A DNA stretch of 64,000 nt, taken from positions 248,001-312,000 of the forward strand of contig NZ_CP126269.1 of NCBI RefSeq assembly GCF_003234445.2, written 5' to 3'. The notes under the pieces were generated by a model that saw only the letters and a list, made by a program, of their open reading frames with translations, was not told the origin of the DNA and searched no databases. The stretch comes from Curtobacterium sp. MCLR17_036 (GTDB lineage: Bacteria > Actinomycetota > Actinomycetes > Actinomycetales > Microbacteriaceae). This document shows, piece by piece, positions 19,557-28,775 of this stretch (its first letter is position 1; each line of letters opens with the position of its first letter). Both the position numbers and the translations under genes were made by a program.

Positions 19557-20164
19557 GTCCGCTCGGACCGCGGCGGCGCGAGCAGCCACGGGCGGATCAG
19601 CTTCGTCACGAACGGCAGCACCCAGAACGTCATGATCGGGGTGAGCACGAGCGTCGTGACGAGCACCCGGGGCAGGATCGCGACGTGCGCGAACGCGGGG
19701 ACGAGCCAGGCCATCAGGTACGTGAACGCCAGGTTCACCGGGAAGAAGCCGAGCCAGATGCTCACCGCCTGCTTCCACCGCGGGGGAGCGCTCGAGGCCG
19801 GGGCGTCCTGCGGGACGTCGAACCAGCCCTCGATGCCGGTGCGCCGCTCGACGCGGGACTCGACGACCAGGTCGCGGCCGAGGTCGAGCCAGCGGAGCCG
19901 GTCGTCGGAGTTCTCCCACGTGGCCAGGGAGTCGTGGTCGGCGAACCGGTAGAGCATGTGCCACTCGCGGCTCGTCGCGTGCGAGCGCACCCACCCCGAG
20001 CCGAGGAAGCCCGGGTAGCGGTTGGCCAGGTTCACCCCGGACTGCACCCAGCGGGTGACGTCGGGGATGCGGTCGGGTTCGACCAGCCGGGTGATGGACA
20101 CGGTGACGGGCGGGCCGTTGAGCGCTCGTGGCGTCGGTGCGGCCCCAGGCTCTTCTGGAGTCAT
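19553..20164 (-). CDS. ABM-superfamily (antibiotic biosynthesis monooxygenase-like) membrane protein
   Basis: 203 residues. The N-terminal 110 residues match the dimeric alpha/beta-barrel ABM fold (V-S-I-T-R-L-V-E, then [18 protein letters not shown]-x-x-W-x-x-S). Two membrane helices follow (about 135-155 and 165-188), as in the membrane-tethered ABM group. Substrate is unknown. GACACT ends 6 nt before the ATG. Confidence 0.8.
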   Translation of the reverse strand: MTPEEPGAAPTPRALNGPPVTVSITRLVEPDRIPDVTRWVQSGVNLANRYPGFLGSGWVRSHATSREWHMLYRFADHDSLATWENSDDRLRWLDLGRDLVVESRVERRTGIEGWFDVPQDAPASSAPPRWKQAVSIWLGFFPVNLAFTYLMAWLVPAFAHVAILPRVLVTTLVLTPIMTFWVLPFVTKLIRPWLLAPPRSERT

Positions 20165-20233
20165 GGGACCAGTGTCGCCGACCCGTATTACCGGTTCGTG
20201 TCGACCGGGGTCGCGGCTCGGTAGGTTCGGGGC

Positions 20234-20743
20234 ATGAGCGAGGCGGACGGCGACCCGAGGTCGACCGAGCGCGGGCGGCACGAGACGCCGACCGAACGGT
20301 GGGACCGGAACTGGGCGGACATCCAGCAGGAACTCCGGATCGTGCAGACCGGCACCCAGATCCTGGCCGGGTTCCTCCTCACGCTGCCGTTCCAACAGCG
20401 GTTCACGACGCTCGACGTCGGGCAGCGGGCGGTCTACCTCGTGCTGGTCGTCCTGGCGGTCCTGGTCACCGTCACGGCGTTGTCGGCGGTCGCGACGCAC
20501 CGACTCGTGTTCCGGCAGCGACAGAAGCACGACCTGGTCCGGGTGGGCAACGTCATCCTGCTGGCGACGCTCATCGTGAGCGCCCTGCTCTTCGCCGGCA
20601 CCGTGCTCTTCGTCTTCGACGTGGTCGTCGGGGATATCGGCGGCGTACTCGGCGGGGTCGCGGTCGCCCTCGGCACGGCAGCGCTGTGGGTGTCGGTGCC
20701 GCTCGCGGTCCGGCGGACTCGGCGCGACACCGACGACGACTAG
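20234..20743 (+). CDS. DUF6328 membrane protein
   Basis: 169 residues. The conserved [21 protein letters not shown], with R at residue 36, marks DUF6328, followed by helices at about 66-86, 104-126 and 130-155. A role is unknown. TAGGTT ends 6 nt before the ATG. It overlaps the convergent Ku gene stop by 4 bp. Confidence 0.85.
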   Translation: MSEADGDPRSTERGRHETPTERWDRNWADIQQELRIVQTGTQILAGFLLTLPFQQRFTTLDVGQRAVYLVLVVLAVLVTVTALSAVATHRLVFRQRQKHDLVRVGNVILLATLIVSALLFAGTVLFVFDVVVGDIGGVLGGVAVALGTAALWVSVPLAVRRTRRDTDDD

Positions 20744-21849
20744 CTGGCCTGCTTCTTCTCGGCCGTCGTCTTCTCGGCCGTCGTCTTCCCGGTGGTCTTC
20801 TCGGCCGGTGCCTTCTTGGCTGCCGGCTTCTTCGCCGGTGCCTTCTTCGCCGGTGCCTTCTTCGCGGGGGCCTTCTCGGTACCCGTCTTCTCGGTACCCG
20901 TCTTCTCGGTACCCGTCTTCTCGGTGCTCGTCTTGTCGGTGCTCGTCTTCTTCGCCGGGGTCTTCCGGGCCGGGGCCCGCTTCGTCGAGCCGGACGTGCC
21001 CGATTCGGAACCCGACGACGAACGCGAGGCGGACGACGAACGCGACCCCGAGCCTCCCGACCGCTTCTTGTCGACGGACGCACGCAGGGCGGCCATCAGG
21101 TCCAGGACGTCTCCGCCCTCGCCCTCGTCGTCCTCGTCGTCCTTCGCGCCGAACGTCTGCTCGGTGTCGACGTCGTCGCCGGCCTCGAGCTTGGCGTCGA
21201 TGAGCTGCTGCAGTTCCTCTTGGTAGGAGTCGGTGTAGCGGTCGGGATCGAAGTCCGTCGACATGCTCTCGACGAGCGACGACGACATCTTCAGCTCGTT
21301 CGCGCTGACCTTCACCGAGGTGTCGAGTGCCGGGAACTCCGCCGCGCGGACCTCGTCGCCCCAGAGCAGCCCCTGCAGCAGGATGACGTCGTCGTGCACG
21401 CGGAGCACCCCGAGCCGGGTCTTCTGGCGCAGGGTGAACTGCACGATCGCCAGGCGGTCGGTGGTCGCCAACGTCTCGCGCAGCAGCACGTAGGCCTTCG
21501 GCGAGCGCGAGTCGGGCTCGAGGTAGTAGGTCTTCTCGAACATCATCGGGTCGACCTGCTCGACGGGCACGAACTCGAGCACCTCGACCTCGTGCGACTG
21601 CTCCTCGGGGAGCTGCCCGAAGTCGTCCGCCGTGAGCACGACGGTCTTCTCGCCGTCGTCGTAGGCGCGCTGGATGTCGGCGTACTCGACCTCGTGCCCG
21701 AACTCGCACACCCGCTTGTACCGGATGCGGCCCTTGTCCTCGTCGTGGACCTGGTGCAGGGACACGTCGTGCGTCTCGGTGGCTGCGTACACCTTGATCG
21801 GCACGTTGACGAGCCCGAACGCGATGGAGCCCTTCCAGATCGACCTCAT
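20740..21849 (-). CDS. ku: Ku protein for non-homologous end joining
   Basis: 369 residues. The Ku core (about 1-255) opens with [21 protein letters not shown], the bacterial signature, and forms a homodimeric ring that threads broken DNA ends and recruits LigD. The last 110 residues are a low-complexity basic tail with repeats of K-T-G-T-E and A-P-A-K-K, a DNA-binding extension seen in actinobacterial Ku but long here. Leaderless start: CATCAT ends 6 nt before ATG. It is divergent from the SDR-ligD pair. Confidence 0.95.
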   Translation of the reverse strand: MRSIWKGSIAFGLVNVPIKVYAATETHDVSLHQVHDEDKGRIRYKRVCEFGHEVEYADIQRAYDDGEKTVVLTADDFGQLPEEQSHEVEVLEFVPVEQVDPMMFEKTYYLEPDSRSPKAYVLLRETLATTDRLAIVQFTLRQKTRLGVLRVHDDVILLQGLLWGDEVRAAEFPALDTSVKVSANELKMSSSLVESMSTDFDPDRYTDSYQEELQQLIDAKLEAGDDVDTEQTFGAKDDEDDEGEGGDVLDLMAALRASVDKKRSGGSGSRSSSASRSSSGSESGTSGSTKRAPARKTPAKKTSTDKTSTEKTGTEKTGTEKTGTEKAPAKKAPAKKAPAKKPAAKKAPAEKTTGKTTAEKTTAEKKQAS

Positions 21850-21897
21850 GCGCTCATGATGCCCGGGTCCCGGTCGGAGCGCCCGGAGTGGTCGGGT

Positions 21898-21939
21898 CGT
21901 CCACAGGTCCGCGGTCCGGCGGAACCGTCCACAGATCCG
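21898..21939. promoter_or_regulatory. Direct repeat in the Ku / SDR-LigD divergent promoter
   Basis: CGTCCACAGGTCCG (21898-21911) and CGTCCACAGATCCG (21926-21939) are direct copies 28 bp apart in the 134-bp spacer. They may be sites for a shared regulator of both NHEJ transcripts. Confidence 0.4.
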
Positions 21940-21983
21940 GCCTCGCTGGACCGCGGAGCGGCCGACGCGAGCACGATGGGCGC

Positions 21984-22874
21984 ATGAGCCAGCTCGACAA
22001 GCAGGACCCACGCGACCAGTTCGCCCGCCCGCCGTTCCCCGCGCAGACGCAGCAGGGGTCCGGCCTGGCCGGAGCGATGGACCCGCCGCCGGACCACGGC
22101 GAGACGACGTACCTCGGCACGGGACGGATGCGCGGGTACCGCGTCCTCGTCACGGGCGCCGACTCGGGCATCGGCAGGGCCGCGGCGATCGCCATGGCGA
22201 AGGAGGGCGCCGACGTCGCACTGAACGCCCTGCCGGAAGAGCGCGACGACCTCGAGCAGGTGCGGGACGTCATCGGCGACCTCGGGCGCAAGGCCGTGCT
22301 GCTGCCAGGGGACCTCACCGACGAGGCGTTCTGCGCGACCCTGGTGCGCGACGCCGTCAGCGAGCTCGGCGGGCTCGACTCGCTGGTGCTGGTCGCCGGT
22401 CACCAGCAGGTGCACGAGGACGTCACCGAGCAGTCGACCGAGGACTTCGACCGCACGATGAAGGTCAACGTGTACTCGCTGTTCTGGCTCGTCCGCGCGG
22501 CCGTGCCACACCTGGCGCCCGGCAGCTCCATCGTCACGACGAGCTCGGTGTCCGCCTACCAGCCGCAGGACCGGATGATCGACTACGCGGCGACCAAGGC
22601 CGCCATCATCACGTACACGAACGGCCTCGCCCGGCAGCTCGCACCGAAGGGCATCCGCGCGAACACGGTCGTGCCGGGGCCGGTGTGGACGCCGCTGCAG
22701 CCGATCAGCTACCCCGGCGACGAGATCGCGCACTACGGCGTGGGCACGCCGTTCGGCCGGCCGGCCCAGCCCGTCGAGCTCGGCGGCGCGTACGTGTACC
22801 TGGCCGGGCCGGAGTCGTCGTACACGTCCGGCACCACCCTCACCGTGGCAGGAGCGACCGGAGTGGCGTTGTGA
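21984..22874 (+). CDS. SDR-family oxidoreductase
   Basis: 296 residues. The NAD(P) motif T-G-A-D-S-G-I-G is at 57-64 and the catalytic Tyr201-x-x-x-Lys205 (Y-A-A-T-K) follows a Ser in T-S-S-V-S. The 45-residue N-terminal extension and P-G-P-V-W-T-P-L region match the YghA/general-stress-protein-39 group of SDR. CACGAT ends 6 nt before the ATG. Its stop overlaps the ligD GTG, so it is co-expressed with the ligase; a functional tie to repair is not known. Confidence 0.85.
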   Translation: MSQLDKQDPRDQFARPPFPAQTQQGSGLAGAMDPPPDHGETTYLGTGRMRGYRVLVTGADSGIGRAAAIAMAKEGADVALNALPEERDDLEQVRDVIGDLGRKAVLLPGDLTDEAFCATLVRDAVSELGGLDSLVLVAGHQQVHEDVTEQSTEDFDRTMKVNVYSLFWLVRAAVPHLAPGSSIVTTSSVSAYQPQDRMIDYAATKAAIITYTNGLARQLAPKGIRANTVVPGPVWTPLQPISYPGDEIAHYGVGTPFGRPAQPVELGGAYVYLAGPESSYTSGTTLTVAGATGVAL

Positions 22875-25396
22875 GCCCGGCCGCCCGGAAGACCGTGGTG
22901 CTGGTGGGGGACCGTCGGCTCGCGCTGACGAACACCGACAAGGTGCTCTACCCCGAGACCGGCACGACGAAGGGGCGGGTGATCGAGTACTACGAGCGGG
23001 TCGCGCCGTGGATGATCCCGCACGTCAAGGACCGCCCGGTGACGCGCAAGCGCTGGGCGAACGGCGTCGGCGACAAGGTCTTCTTCGAGAAGAACCTGCC
23101 GGACTCCGCGCCGGACTGGGTCCGCCACCACACGATCCACCACACCGAGCACGACAACGAGTACCCGATCGTCGACGACCTGCCGACCCTGGTGTGGATG
23201 GCGCAGCAGGCGGCGCTCGAGCTGCACGTGCCGCAGTGGCGGTTCGGTCCCCGCGGCGGGCAGCAGAACCCGGACCGGCTCGTGCTCGACCTCGACCCGG
23301 GCGAAGGGGTCGGGCTGCCGGAGTGCGTCGAGGTGGCGCTCGCCGCCCGCGAGATCCTGCACGGCATGGGACTCGACCCGTACCCGGTCACCTCGGGGTC
23401 GAAGGGCATCCACCTGTACGCCGCCCTCGACGGTCGCTCCACGACGGCGCACGTCTCGGACGTGGCGCACGAGCTGGCGAAGGCCCTCGAGACGGACCTG
23501 CCCGACCTGGTGCTGTCGTCGATGAGCCGCGCCGAGCGCACCGGCAAGGTCTTCGTCGACTGGTCGCAGAACAACGGCAACAAGACGACGATCGCCCCGT
23601 ACTCGCTGCGCGGCCGTGACCGGCCGACGGTCGCTGCACCCCGCACCTGGGCGGAGCTCGAGAAGGCGGGACTCGCGCAGCTCACCCTGGACGAGGTCCT
23701 CGAACGCCTGGAGGCCCGTGGGGACTTCCTGCACCCGGTCGCCTCCGCCTCGTTGGCCGTCGGGCGGGACGACCACGGTCACTGGGACAGCGACCGGACC
23801 GAGCGCGCGAACGATGCCGAGCAGCCGGCGCGCGACCGGCTCGCCGCCTACCGGGCGAAGCGTGACGCGTCGAAGACCCCGGAACCGGTGCCGGCGGGCG
23901 CGCCGACGGTGCGGAAGGACGGCACACCGACGTTCGTCATCCAGGAGCACCACGCCACGCGTGACCACTACGACTTCCGGCTCGAGCACGACGGCGTGCT
24001 CGTCAGCTGGGCCCTGCCGAAGGGTGAACCGACGGACCCGGGCAAGAACCACCTGGCGGTGCAGACCGAGGACCACCCGCTCGAGTACGGCTCGTTCGAG
24101 GGCACGATCCCGCACGACGAGTACGGCGGCGGCACGGTGACCCTCTGGGACGACGGCACCTACGAGCTCGAGAAGTGGCGCGAGGGACAAGAGGTCATCG
24201 TCACGCTGCACGGCCGCGCCGGCGGCGTGCGACGGCTCGCGCTCCTGCACACCCGCGGCCGGGGTGGGGGCGACGAGAAGAACTGGCTCATCCACCGCAC
24301 GAAGGAGCAGCCGGACCGGGCGGCGGACGGCGCCGGCCGACCGACCGACCGGCGGGGCGACGCGGCGCACGACGGAGCGGACGCCGGGCACCGCGACGGA
24401 CGGCGGCGGATCACGGGGGCTGCCGCTGCCGACACCCCGCCGTCCGACCGTCGGACGATGCAGGCGACGGCGGCCTCGGGCACGCCGCGGCTCGACCCGG
24501 CGGACTGGGCCTTCGAGATGAAGTGGGACGGCGTGCGGGCGCTCGCGACCGTGCGCGACGGGTCGGTGACCCTCCGCAGCCGCAACGACAACGACCTGAC
24601 CGCGCAGTACCCGGAGCTGCAGGAGCTGGCCGAGCGTGCCGGGGTCGACGGGGTGTTCGACGGCGAGGTGGTGGCCGTCGACGAGCGCGGGCGACCGTCG
24701 TTCCAGCTGCTGCAGAACCGGATGGGTCTGACGAAGGCGCGCGAGGTCCGCGCCGCGCAGGAGACGACACCCGTGCGGTTCCTGCTCTTCGACGTGCTCG
24801 AGGCCGACGGGCACGAGCTCACGCGACTCGGGTACGACGCCCGCCGGCAGGCGCTCACCACCGTCGTCGAACCGGGTGGGGCGATCGACGTGCCGCCCGC
24901 GGTGTCGGGTGACCTCGACGCGGTGATGGCAGCGTCACGAGAGCAGGGGCTCGAGGGGGTCGTCGCGAAGAAACGGTCGTCGCGGTACGCCGAGGGCCGC
25001 CGGTCCGAGGCCTGGCTGAAGCTCAAGCACCACGCCGCGCAGGAGGTCGTGGTCGGCGGCTGGCGCCCCGGGAACGGGCGACGGGCCGGCGGCGTCGGCT
25101 CCCTGCTGCTCGGCGTGCCCGGGCCCGACGGCCTGCAGTACGTCGGCCGGGTCGGCACCGGGTTCCGCGACCGCGACCTCGCCGAGATCGCCGCGGTGCT
25201 GCGACCGCTCGCCCGCACGACGTCGCCGTTCGTCGACGTGCCGGGCGTCGATGCGCGCGACGCGCAGTGGGTGACGCCGAAGCACGTCGGCGAGGTCGAG
25301 TTCGCCGAGTGGACCGGTGACGGCCGTCTCCGGCAGGCCTCCTGGCGCGGCTGGCGCCCCGACAAGGACCCGGAGGACGTCACGCGCGAACCCTGA
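22871..25396 (+). CDS. ligD: Multifunctional ATP-dependent DNA ligase LigD
   Basis: 841 residues in the mycobacterial order POL-PE-LIG. The polymerase/primase domain (about 15-290) has metal ligands D-L-D-P at 140-143 and S-G-S-K-G-I-H. The phosphoesterase domain (about 354-480) has H-H-A-T-R-D-H-Y-D-F-R. The ligase domain carries the adenylation lysine 551 in E-M-K-W-D-G, with an OB fold to the end. Between PE and LIG is a low-complexity linker (480-535). Together with Ku it repairs double-strand breaks. GTG start coupled to the SDR gene. Confidence 0.95.
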   Translation: MSPAARKTVVLVGDRRLALTNTDKVLYPETGTTKGRVIEYYERVAPWMIPHVKDRPVTRKRWANGVGDKVFFEKNLPDSAPDWVRHHTIHHTEHDNEYPIVDDLPTLVWMAQQAALELHVPQWRFGPRGGQQNPDRLVLDLDPGEGVGLPECVEVALAAREILHGMGLDPYPVTSGSKGIHLYAALDGRSTTAHVSDVAHELAKALETDLPDLVLSSMSRAERTGKVFVDWSQNNGNKTTIAPYSLRGRDRPTVAAPRTWAELEKAGLAQLTLDEVLERLEARGDFLHPVASASLAVGRDDHGHWDSDRTERANDAEQPARDRLAAYRAKRDASKTPEPVPAGAPTVRKDGTPTFVIQEHHATRDHYDFRLEHDGVLVSWALPKGEPTDPGKNHLAVQTEDHPLEYGSFEGTIPHDEYGGGTVTLWDDGTYELEKWREGQEVIVTLHGRAGGVRRLALLHTRGRGGGDEKNWLIHRTKEQPDRAADGAGRPTDRRGDAAHDGADAGHRDGRRRITGAAAADTPPSDRRTMQATAASGTPRLDPADWAFEMKWDGVRALATVRDGSVTLRSRNDNDLTAQYPELQELAERAGVDGVFDGEVVAVDERGRPSFQLLQNRMGLTKAREVRAAQETTPVRFLLFDVLEADGHELTRLGYDARRQALTTVVEPGGAIDVPPAVSGDLDAVMAASREQGLEGVVAKKRSSRYAEGRRSEAWLKLKHHAAQEVVVGGWRPGNGRRAGGVGSLLLGVPGPDGLQYVGRVGTGFRDRDLAEIAAVLRPLARTTSPFVDVPGVDARDAQWVTPKHVGEVEFAEWTGDGRLRQASWRGWRPDKDPEDVTREP

Positions 25397-25444
25397 GCCC
25401 GCGCACGGATGCGTTCGCATGGGGTCCGCCGTCGGCGAACTTCC

Positions 25445-25473
25445 GTCCCCCGTCCGGGCCCTCGGCGGGGGAC
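25445..25473. terminator. Terminator hairpin after ligD
   Basis: GTCCCCCG (25445-25452) pairs with CGGGGGAC (25466-25473), 48 bp after the ligD stop. Confidence 0.55.
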
Positions 25474-25542
25474 GATCACGGTGCACGCCTGCTGCGCAGA
25501 CGCCCGGCGCTGTTACGGTCGCCGGGACGAAGGGGCACCGCG

Positions 25543-25707
25543 ATGAGTTCGAGCAAGTACCTGCCGCCGTACGACGCCGAGGAACGCGTGGCCGTCGCGA
25601 CGGACGCCGAGCCGACGGCCGAGGCGTCCGGCGAGCGCACGGACCCGATCCCGACCCCGGTCCCGGAGGTCACGTACGCCGACTTCCTCGTGGACGAGGA
25701 CGACTGA
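25543..25707 (+). CDS. Small acidic protein, 54 residues
   Basis: Encodes a hydrophilic, Pro/Glu/Asp-rich peptide starting M-S-S-S-K-Y-L-P-P-Y-D and ending with an aromatic-acidic tail (Y-A-D-F-L-V-D-E-D-D). Support: GAAGGGG 8 nt before the ATG, a TACGGT hexamer at 25514-25519, good codon bias, and a terminator-like hairpin downstream. There is no transmembrane or known domain. It could be an intrinsically disordered regulator or an unannotated stress peptide. Confidence 0.6.
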   Translation: MSSSKYLPPYDAEERVAVATDAEPTAEASGERTDPIPTPVPEVTYADFLVDEDD

Positions 25708-25759
25708 CGAACCCGTGCCGCCACGCAGGCCCGCCGGAGCACGGTGGGGCAATGAAGAA

Positions 25760-25794
25760 CGGCCCGTGCGTCGGATCAGGGAGCGCACGGGCCG
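25760..25794. terminator. Terminator hairpin after the small ORF
   Basis: Perfect 11-bp stem CGGCCCGTGCG / CGCACGGGCCG with a 13-nt loop. The remaining sequence to the sigma gene holds only its promoter. Confidence 0.75.
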
Positions 25795-25946
25795 CCGGAG
25801 CGTCGTGACCGACCGTTCAGGGGCGGCCGGCCACGACGCGCTCGCACCAGGCACGCTGACGCGCACCTGGTAGGCACGAAACTAAAGACGTGACGACGAC
25901 CCGATTCGTCACGCTGACGACCGAGATCCGTGATGAGGAGCCGCCC

Positions 25947-26504
25947 GTGGCGAGCGACGAGTCCCTGTCCGCGCTGACCGACGCCTCGCTCGTCGAACGC
26001 AGCGCCGACGGTGACACCGCGGCCTTCGGGGTGCTCATCCGGCGCTACGGCCCGCTCATGCGCGCGTACGCCGCACGCATCCTCGGACACGGGGACGGCG
26101 AGGCGGACGACGCCGTGCAGGAGGCCGCGCTGCAGGCCTGGCAGCGGATCGACCGGGTCGAGGACCCGGACCGGGTCCGGACCTGGCTGTTCCGGATCAC
26201 GGCGAACAAGGCCCTCGACCGGTTGCGTCGACGGCACCCGCACGCGGACCTGGAGGCCGTGGTCGACTCCGCCTCGGAACAGGCCGTCGACGAGGTGGTC
26301 GCCACGCGGCTCCAGGTGCAGGAACTCGCGCGTATCGTTCAGGCTCTCCCGGACGCGCAGCGCGCGGTCTGGGTGATGCGGGAGATCGGTGGCGCACCCT
26401 ACGCCGAGATCGCCGAGGCAACGGGGCTGACGGCGACGAGCGTACGGGGGCTGCTGGCGCGGGCCCGCCGCCGGGTGATGGAGCAGATGGAGGTGTGGCG
26501 ATGA
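25947..26504 (+). CDS. ECF RNA polymerase sigma factor
   Basis: 185 residues. Region 2 (about 27-85) has D-D-A-V-Q-E-A-A-L-Q-A-W, and region 4 (about 130-180) has A-P-Y-A-E-I-A-E-A-T-G-L-T-A-T-S-V-R-G-L-L-A-R-A-R. The GTG at 25947 is chosen because GAGGAG lies 7 nt upstream; a GTG at 25890 in the same frame would add 19 residues and could serve a leaderless transcript (TAAAGA just before it). The stop overlaps the Asp23-like gene, so it heads an envelope-stress operon and may act on its own promoter. Confidence 0.85.
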   Translation: MASDESLSALTDASLVERSADGDTAAFGVLIRRYGPLMRAYAARILGHGDGEADDAVQEAALQAWQRIDRVEDPDRVRTWLFRITANKALDRLRRRHPHADLEAVVDSASEQAVDEVVATRLQVQELARIVQALPDAQRAVWVMREIGGAPYAEIAEATGLTATSVRGLLARARRRVMEQMEVWR

Positions 26505-27070
26505 CCGACGACACCGACGACCGTCACGGCGCCTTCACCCTCGACGAGCTCTCCGAGTACCTCGACGCCCACCGTGACCCGTTCCGCCCCGACATCGAGG
26601 GCGACCCCGACGCGGTCAGCGCCCTGGAACGGCTCGAGGCGCTCCGCTCGGCGTCGCGCGAGCTGCTCGACCCGGGCACCGACGGTGACGAGGACGAGCC
26701 GTGGATCACCTCGGTCCTCGCGGCGATCCGGACGACGGCGCACGCCGGCCGGGACATCCCGGTGCCCGACGACGACCCGGCGTCGGACCTCGTGGTGACC
26801 GAGGGCGCGCTGCGCGGCCTCGTCCGGAGCCTCGGCGACGCGTTCCCCGGCGTGCTGGTCCGTCGGACCCGGTTCACCGGCGACCTGACCGTGCCCGGGG
26901 GACCGGTCGACGTTGAGGTCACCGTCGTCACGACCATCGACGCGTCCGTCCCCGAACGGGCCGACGCGCTCCGCGCCGCGATCGCCGAGGCGCTGCGGAC
27001 GCACGCGCCCTTCACCGTCCGGACCCTGGTGGTCCGCGTCGCCGACGTCATGACCGGGGGCACCCCGTGA
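26501..27070 (+). CDS. Asp23/Gls24-family envelope stress protein with N-terminal extension
   Basis: 189 residues. The Asp23-like part is residues 88-189: V-T-E-G-A-L-R-G-L-V, G-V-L-V-R-R-T, V-D-V-E-V-T-V-V-T-T, and A-L-R-A-A-I-A-E-A-L. Residues 1-85 are acidic and helical, including L-D-E-L-S-E-Y-L-D. In this position after a sigma gene, an anti-sigma or sigma-binding role for the N-terminal half is possible but unproven. GGAGG is 7 nt upstream of the ATG. Confidence 0.75.
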   Translation: MTDDTDDRHGAFTLDELSEYLDAHRDPFRPDIEGDPDAVSALERLEALRSASRELLDPGTDGDEDEPWITSVLAAIRTTAHAGRDIPVPDDDPASDLVVTEGALRGLVRSLGDAFPGVLVRRTRFTGDLTVPGGPVDVEVTVVTTIDASVPERADALRAAIAEALRTHAPFTVRTLVVRVADVMTGGTP

Positions 27071-27396
27071 GCGCCGACCTGCGGGCAGCGTCCCGCACGC
27101 TCACCGCAGCGGTGCTCGCCGTGCCCGGGGTGCGGTCGGTCGTGCCGCCCGGGCCGGCGCTCGCGACGCTCGTCCGTGACGTCCGGACGGCCCTCGACAC
27201 ACCGCGTGACGGCGCAGCGGTGCTCGTCCGACAGGGCGACGACGGACCGGTCGTCCGTGTCGTCGTGACCGTCGACCGCGGGCTCCCGACGACCGCGGTG
27301 CTGCGGGAGGTGCGGGACACGGTCCGGACGACCGTGGTGGACGTCCTCGGCGGACCACCGGCGCACCTGACCGTCCGGGCCGTCGAGATCGACTGA
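27067..27396 (+). CDS. Short Asp23/Gls24-like protein
   Basis: 109 residues. A L-A-V-P-G-V-R-S-V-V-P block, a central V-R-V-V-V-T-V-D strand and a C-terminal V-D-V-L-G-G-P-P-A-H-L-T-V-R-A-V-E-I-D match the short form found beside full-length Asp23 genes in actinobacteria. It overlaps the upstream gene by 4 bp (GTGA) and ends the operon before a terminator. The biochemical role is unknown. Confidence 0.7.
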   Translation: MSADLRAASRTLTAAVLAVPGVRSVVPPGPALATLVRDVRTALDTPRDGAAVLVRQGDDGPVVRVVVTVDRGLPTTAVLREVRDTVRTTVVDVLGGPPAHLTVRAVEID

Positions 27397-27399
27397 ACG

Positions 27400-27437
27400 C
27401 CGGAGCGCCGGGCCCGTGAAAGGACCCGGCGCTCCGG
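27400..27437. terminator. Bidirectional terminator between Asp23 operon and small minus-strand gene
   Basis: Perfect 13-bp stem CCGGAGCGCCGGG / CCCGGCGCTCCGG with a 12-nt loop, 4 bp after the plus-strand stop and 14 bp from the minus-strand stop. Confidence 0.85.
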
Positions 27438-27450
27438 TGGTCGGTCGGTG

Positions 27451-27624
27451 TCAGGCGGCGGGAGCCGGCCCGTCGGCGGGTTCGGCGTGGTCGGCCACGG
27501 GCGCACCCTCGTCGACGAGGGTGTCCTCCTCGGGCTCGACCACGTCGGCCGCCGCGGCCTTCGCGTCGTCGATGGACTCCTGCGCGCGGCGGAGCATGGC
27601 GTCGTCTGCTGGCTGGTCGCTCAT
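27451..27624 (-). CDS. Small acidic protein, 57 residues
   Basis: Starts M-S-D-Q-P-A-D-D-A-M and continues with a helical L-R-R-A-Q-E-S-I-D-D-A-K-A-A-A-A-D-V segment and a disordered Glu/Pro/Ala tail. It has no membrane segment or known domain. It lies 10 bp downstream of the isomerase gene on the same strand, so it is probably the distal gene of that operon. Codon usage is coding-like. No strong ribosome site is visible. Confidence 0.55.
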   Translation of the reverse strand: MSDQPADDAMLRRAQESIDDAKAAAADVVEPEEDTLVDEGAPVADHAEPADGPAPAA

Positions 27625-27634
27625 GCGCCGGAGA

Positions 27635-28618
27635 CTACGCGGGCGTGCCTGTGTCGGCGTCCCGGCGGCGACCGTCGAGCGGTCCGCCGAGGCGGCGCGG
27701 GTCGGCACGGTGCGGCGGCTCGAAGTCGACCGCCGAGGTGGGAGCCGGGCTGGACGGCATCGGCGGGGCGGCCGGCGTGCCGAAGGCATCCGCGGCGTCG
27801 AGCACCGCACGGGTCGCCGCCGCGGCGGTCCGCAGGGCGTCGGCGATCGGCATCGCCCGGTGTGCCGGCGTGCGCACCTCGACGCCCCACGGCTCGTCGA
27901 AGCCGAGGTCGCGGACGGTGCGGACGAAGCCGGGCAGGTCCCACGCGCCGGCCCCCGGCAGGTACCGGGCCTGCTGGGACTCCTGCGCCAGGGTCATGCC
28001 GGACGGGGTGTGCAGCAGTCCGTCGCTCAGCTCGACCGCGGCCAGGGTCGCGGGCGCGACGCCCTGCCGGATCGAGGCGAGGGTCGACCCGCCACGCAGG
28101 GCGTGCATCGCGTCGAGCAGGAGCCCGCCGTTCGGGTGCCCGGCGCCGGCCACGAACCGCGAGGCACGTTCGACCGTCGGCAGGTTCGACCACGGTTCCG
28201 GTTCGAGCACGAGCTGCGCGCCGACCGTCTCGGCCTGTCCGGCGAGGGCGACCCAGTCCTCGGCCATGGCGACCGGTGAGGCTCCGGGCAGCGAGGTGTC
28301 GGCCCGGACGACGACCTGCCACGCGCGGAGCGAGGCCGCGGCCTCGAGCACGACACCGCGGTCGGCGACGTCGTCGGCGGTCCGGCTCGCGCAGGTCCAC
28401 CACCGGTCCAGCGGACCGAGCTGCACCCAGACGATGCCCGCGCCGTCGAGCATGCGTCGCAGCTCGGCGAAGCCGGTCGTCGCACGGACCTCGTGCAGGT
28501 CGTCGAGCGACAGCGACAGCCCGGCGAACCCGGCCGCGCCGACCGCGTGCACGCGGTCCCGGATGCTCTCGTCGCCCGCCCACGTCCACGACGTCGCCAG
28601 CAGATCGTGTTCCAGCAC
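27635..28618 (-). CDS. Sugar phosphate isomerase/epimerase (AP endonuclease 2 fold)
   Basis: 327 residues. TIM-barrel strands and metal ligands of the xylose-isomerase-like family are visible: L-V-L-E-P-E-P-W (Glu), G-G-L-L-L-D-A-M-H (Asp), V-E-L-S-D-G (Glu/Asp) and G-V-E-V-R-T (Glu). The GTG start is chosen for its near-ideal GGAGGT 5 nt upstream; in-frame ATGs at 28717 and 28759 would add poorly conserved sequence. The Arg/Asp-rich tail (from about 300) is a variable extension. The substrate is unknown; neighbours suggest sugar-acid or keto-acid breakdown. Confidence 0.8.
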   Translation of the reverse strand: MLEHDLLATSWTWAGDESIRDRVHAVGAAGFAGLSLSLDDLHEVRATTGFAELRRMLDGAGIVWVQLGPLDRWWTCASRTADDVADRGVVLEAAASLRAWQVVVRADTSLPGASPVAMAEDWVALAGQAETVGAQLVLEPEPWSNLPTVERASRFVAGAGHPNGGLLLDAMHALRGGSTLASIRQGVAPATLAAVELSDGLLHTPSGMTLAQESQQARYLPGAGAWDLPGFVRTVRDLGFDEPWGVEVRTPAHRAMPIADALRTAAAATRAVLDAADAFGTPAAPPMPSSPAPTSAVDFEPPHRADPRRLGGPLDGRRRDADTGTPA

Positions 28619-28775
28619 GGCGTACCTCCGTAGTCCCGGAACAGTGGCGGCCGCGTCGTTGCGGTGCGCTGCCCCGTGTCCGTCGACGTCCCGATCCCCA
28701 CCCGACGTCGAGACCATGGGTACGCCTCGCGGCTGCGAACGCTCCCAGCGCGTCGTCACACGCCGGACACGTGCA

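Noticed and set aside
21898..21939. DnaA boxes or a replication origin near Ku
   Set aside because: Only CCACAG matches part of the DnaA consensus, the key TTAT is missing, and no dnaA/dnaN genes are nearby.
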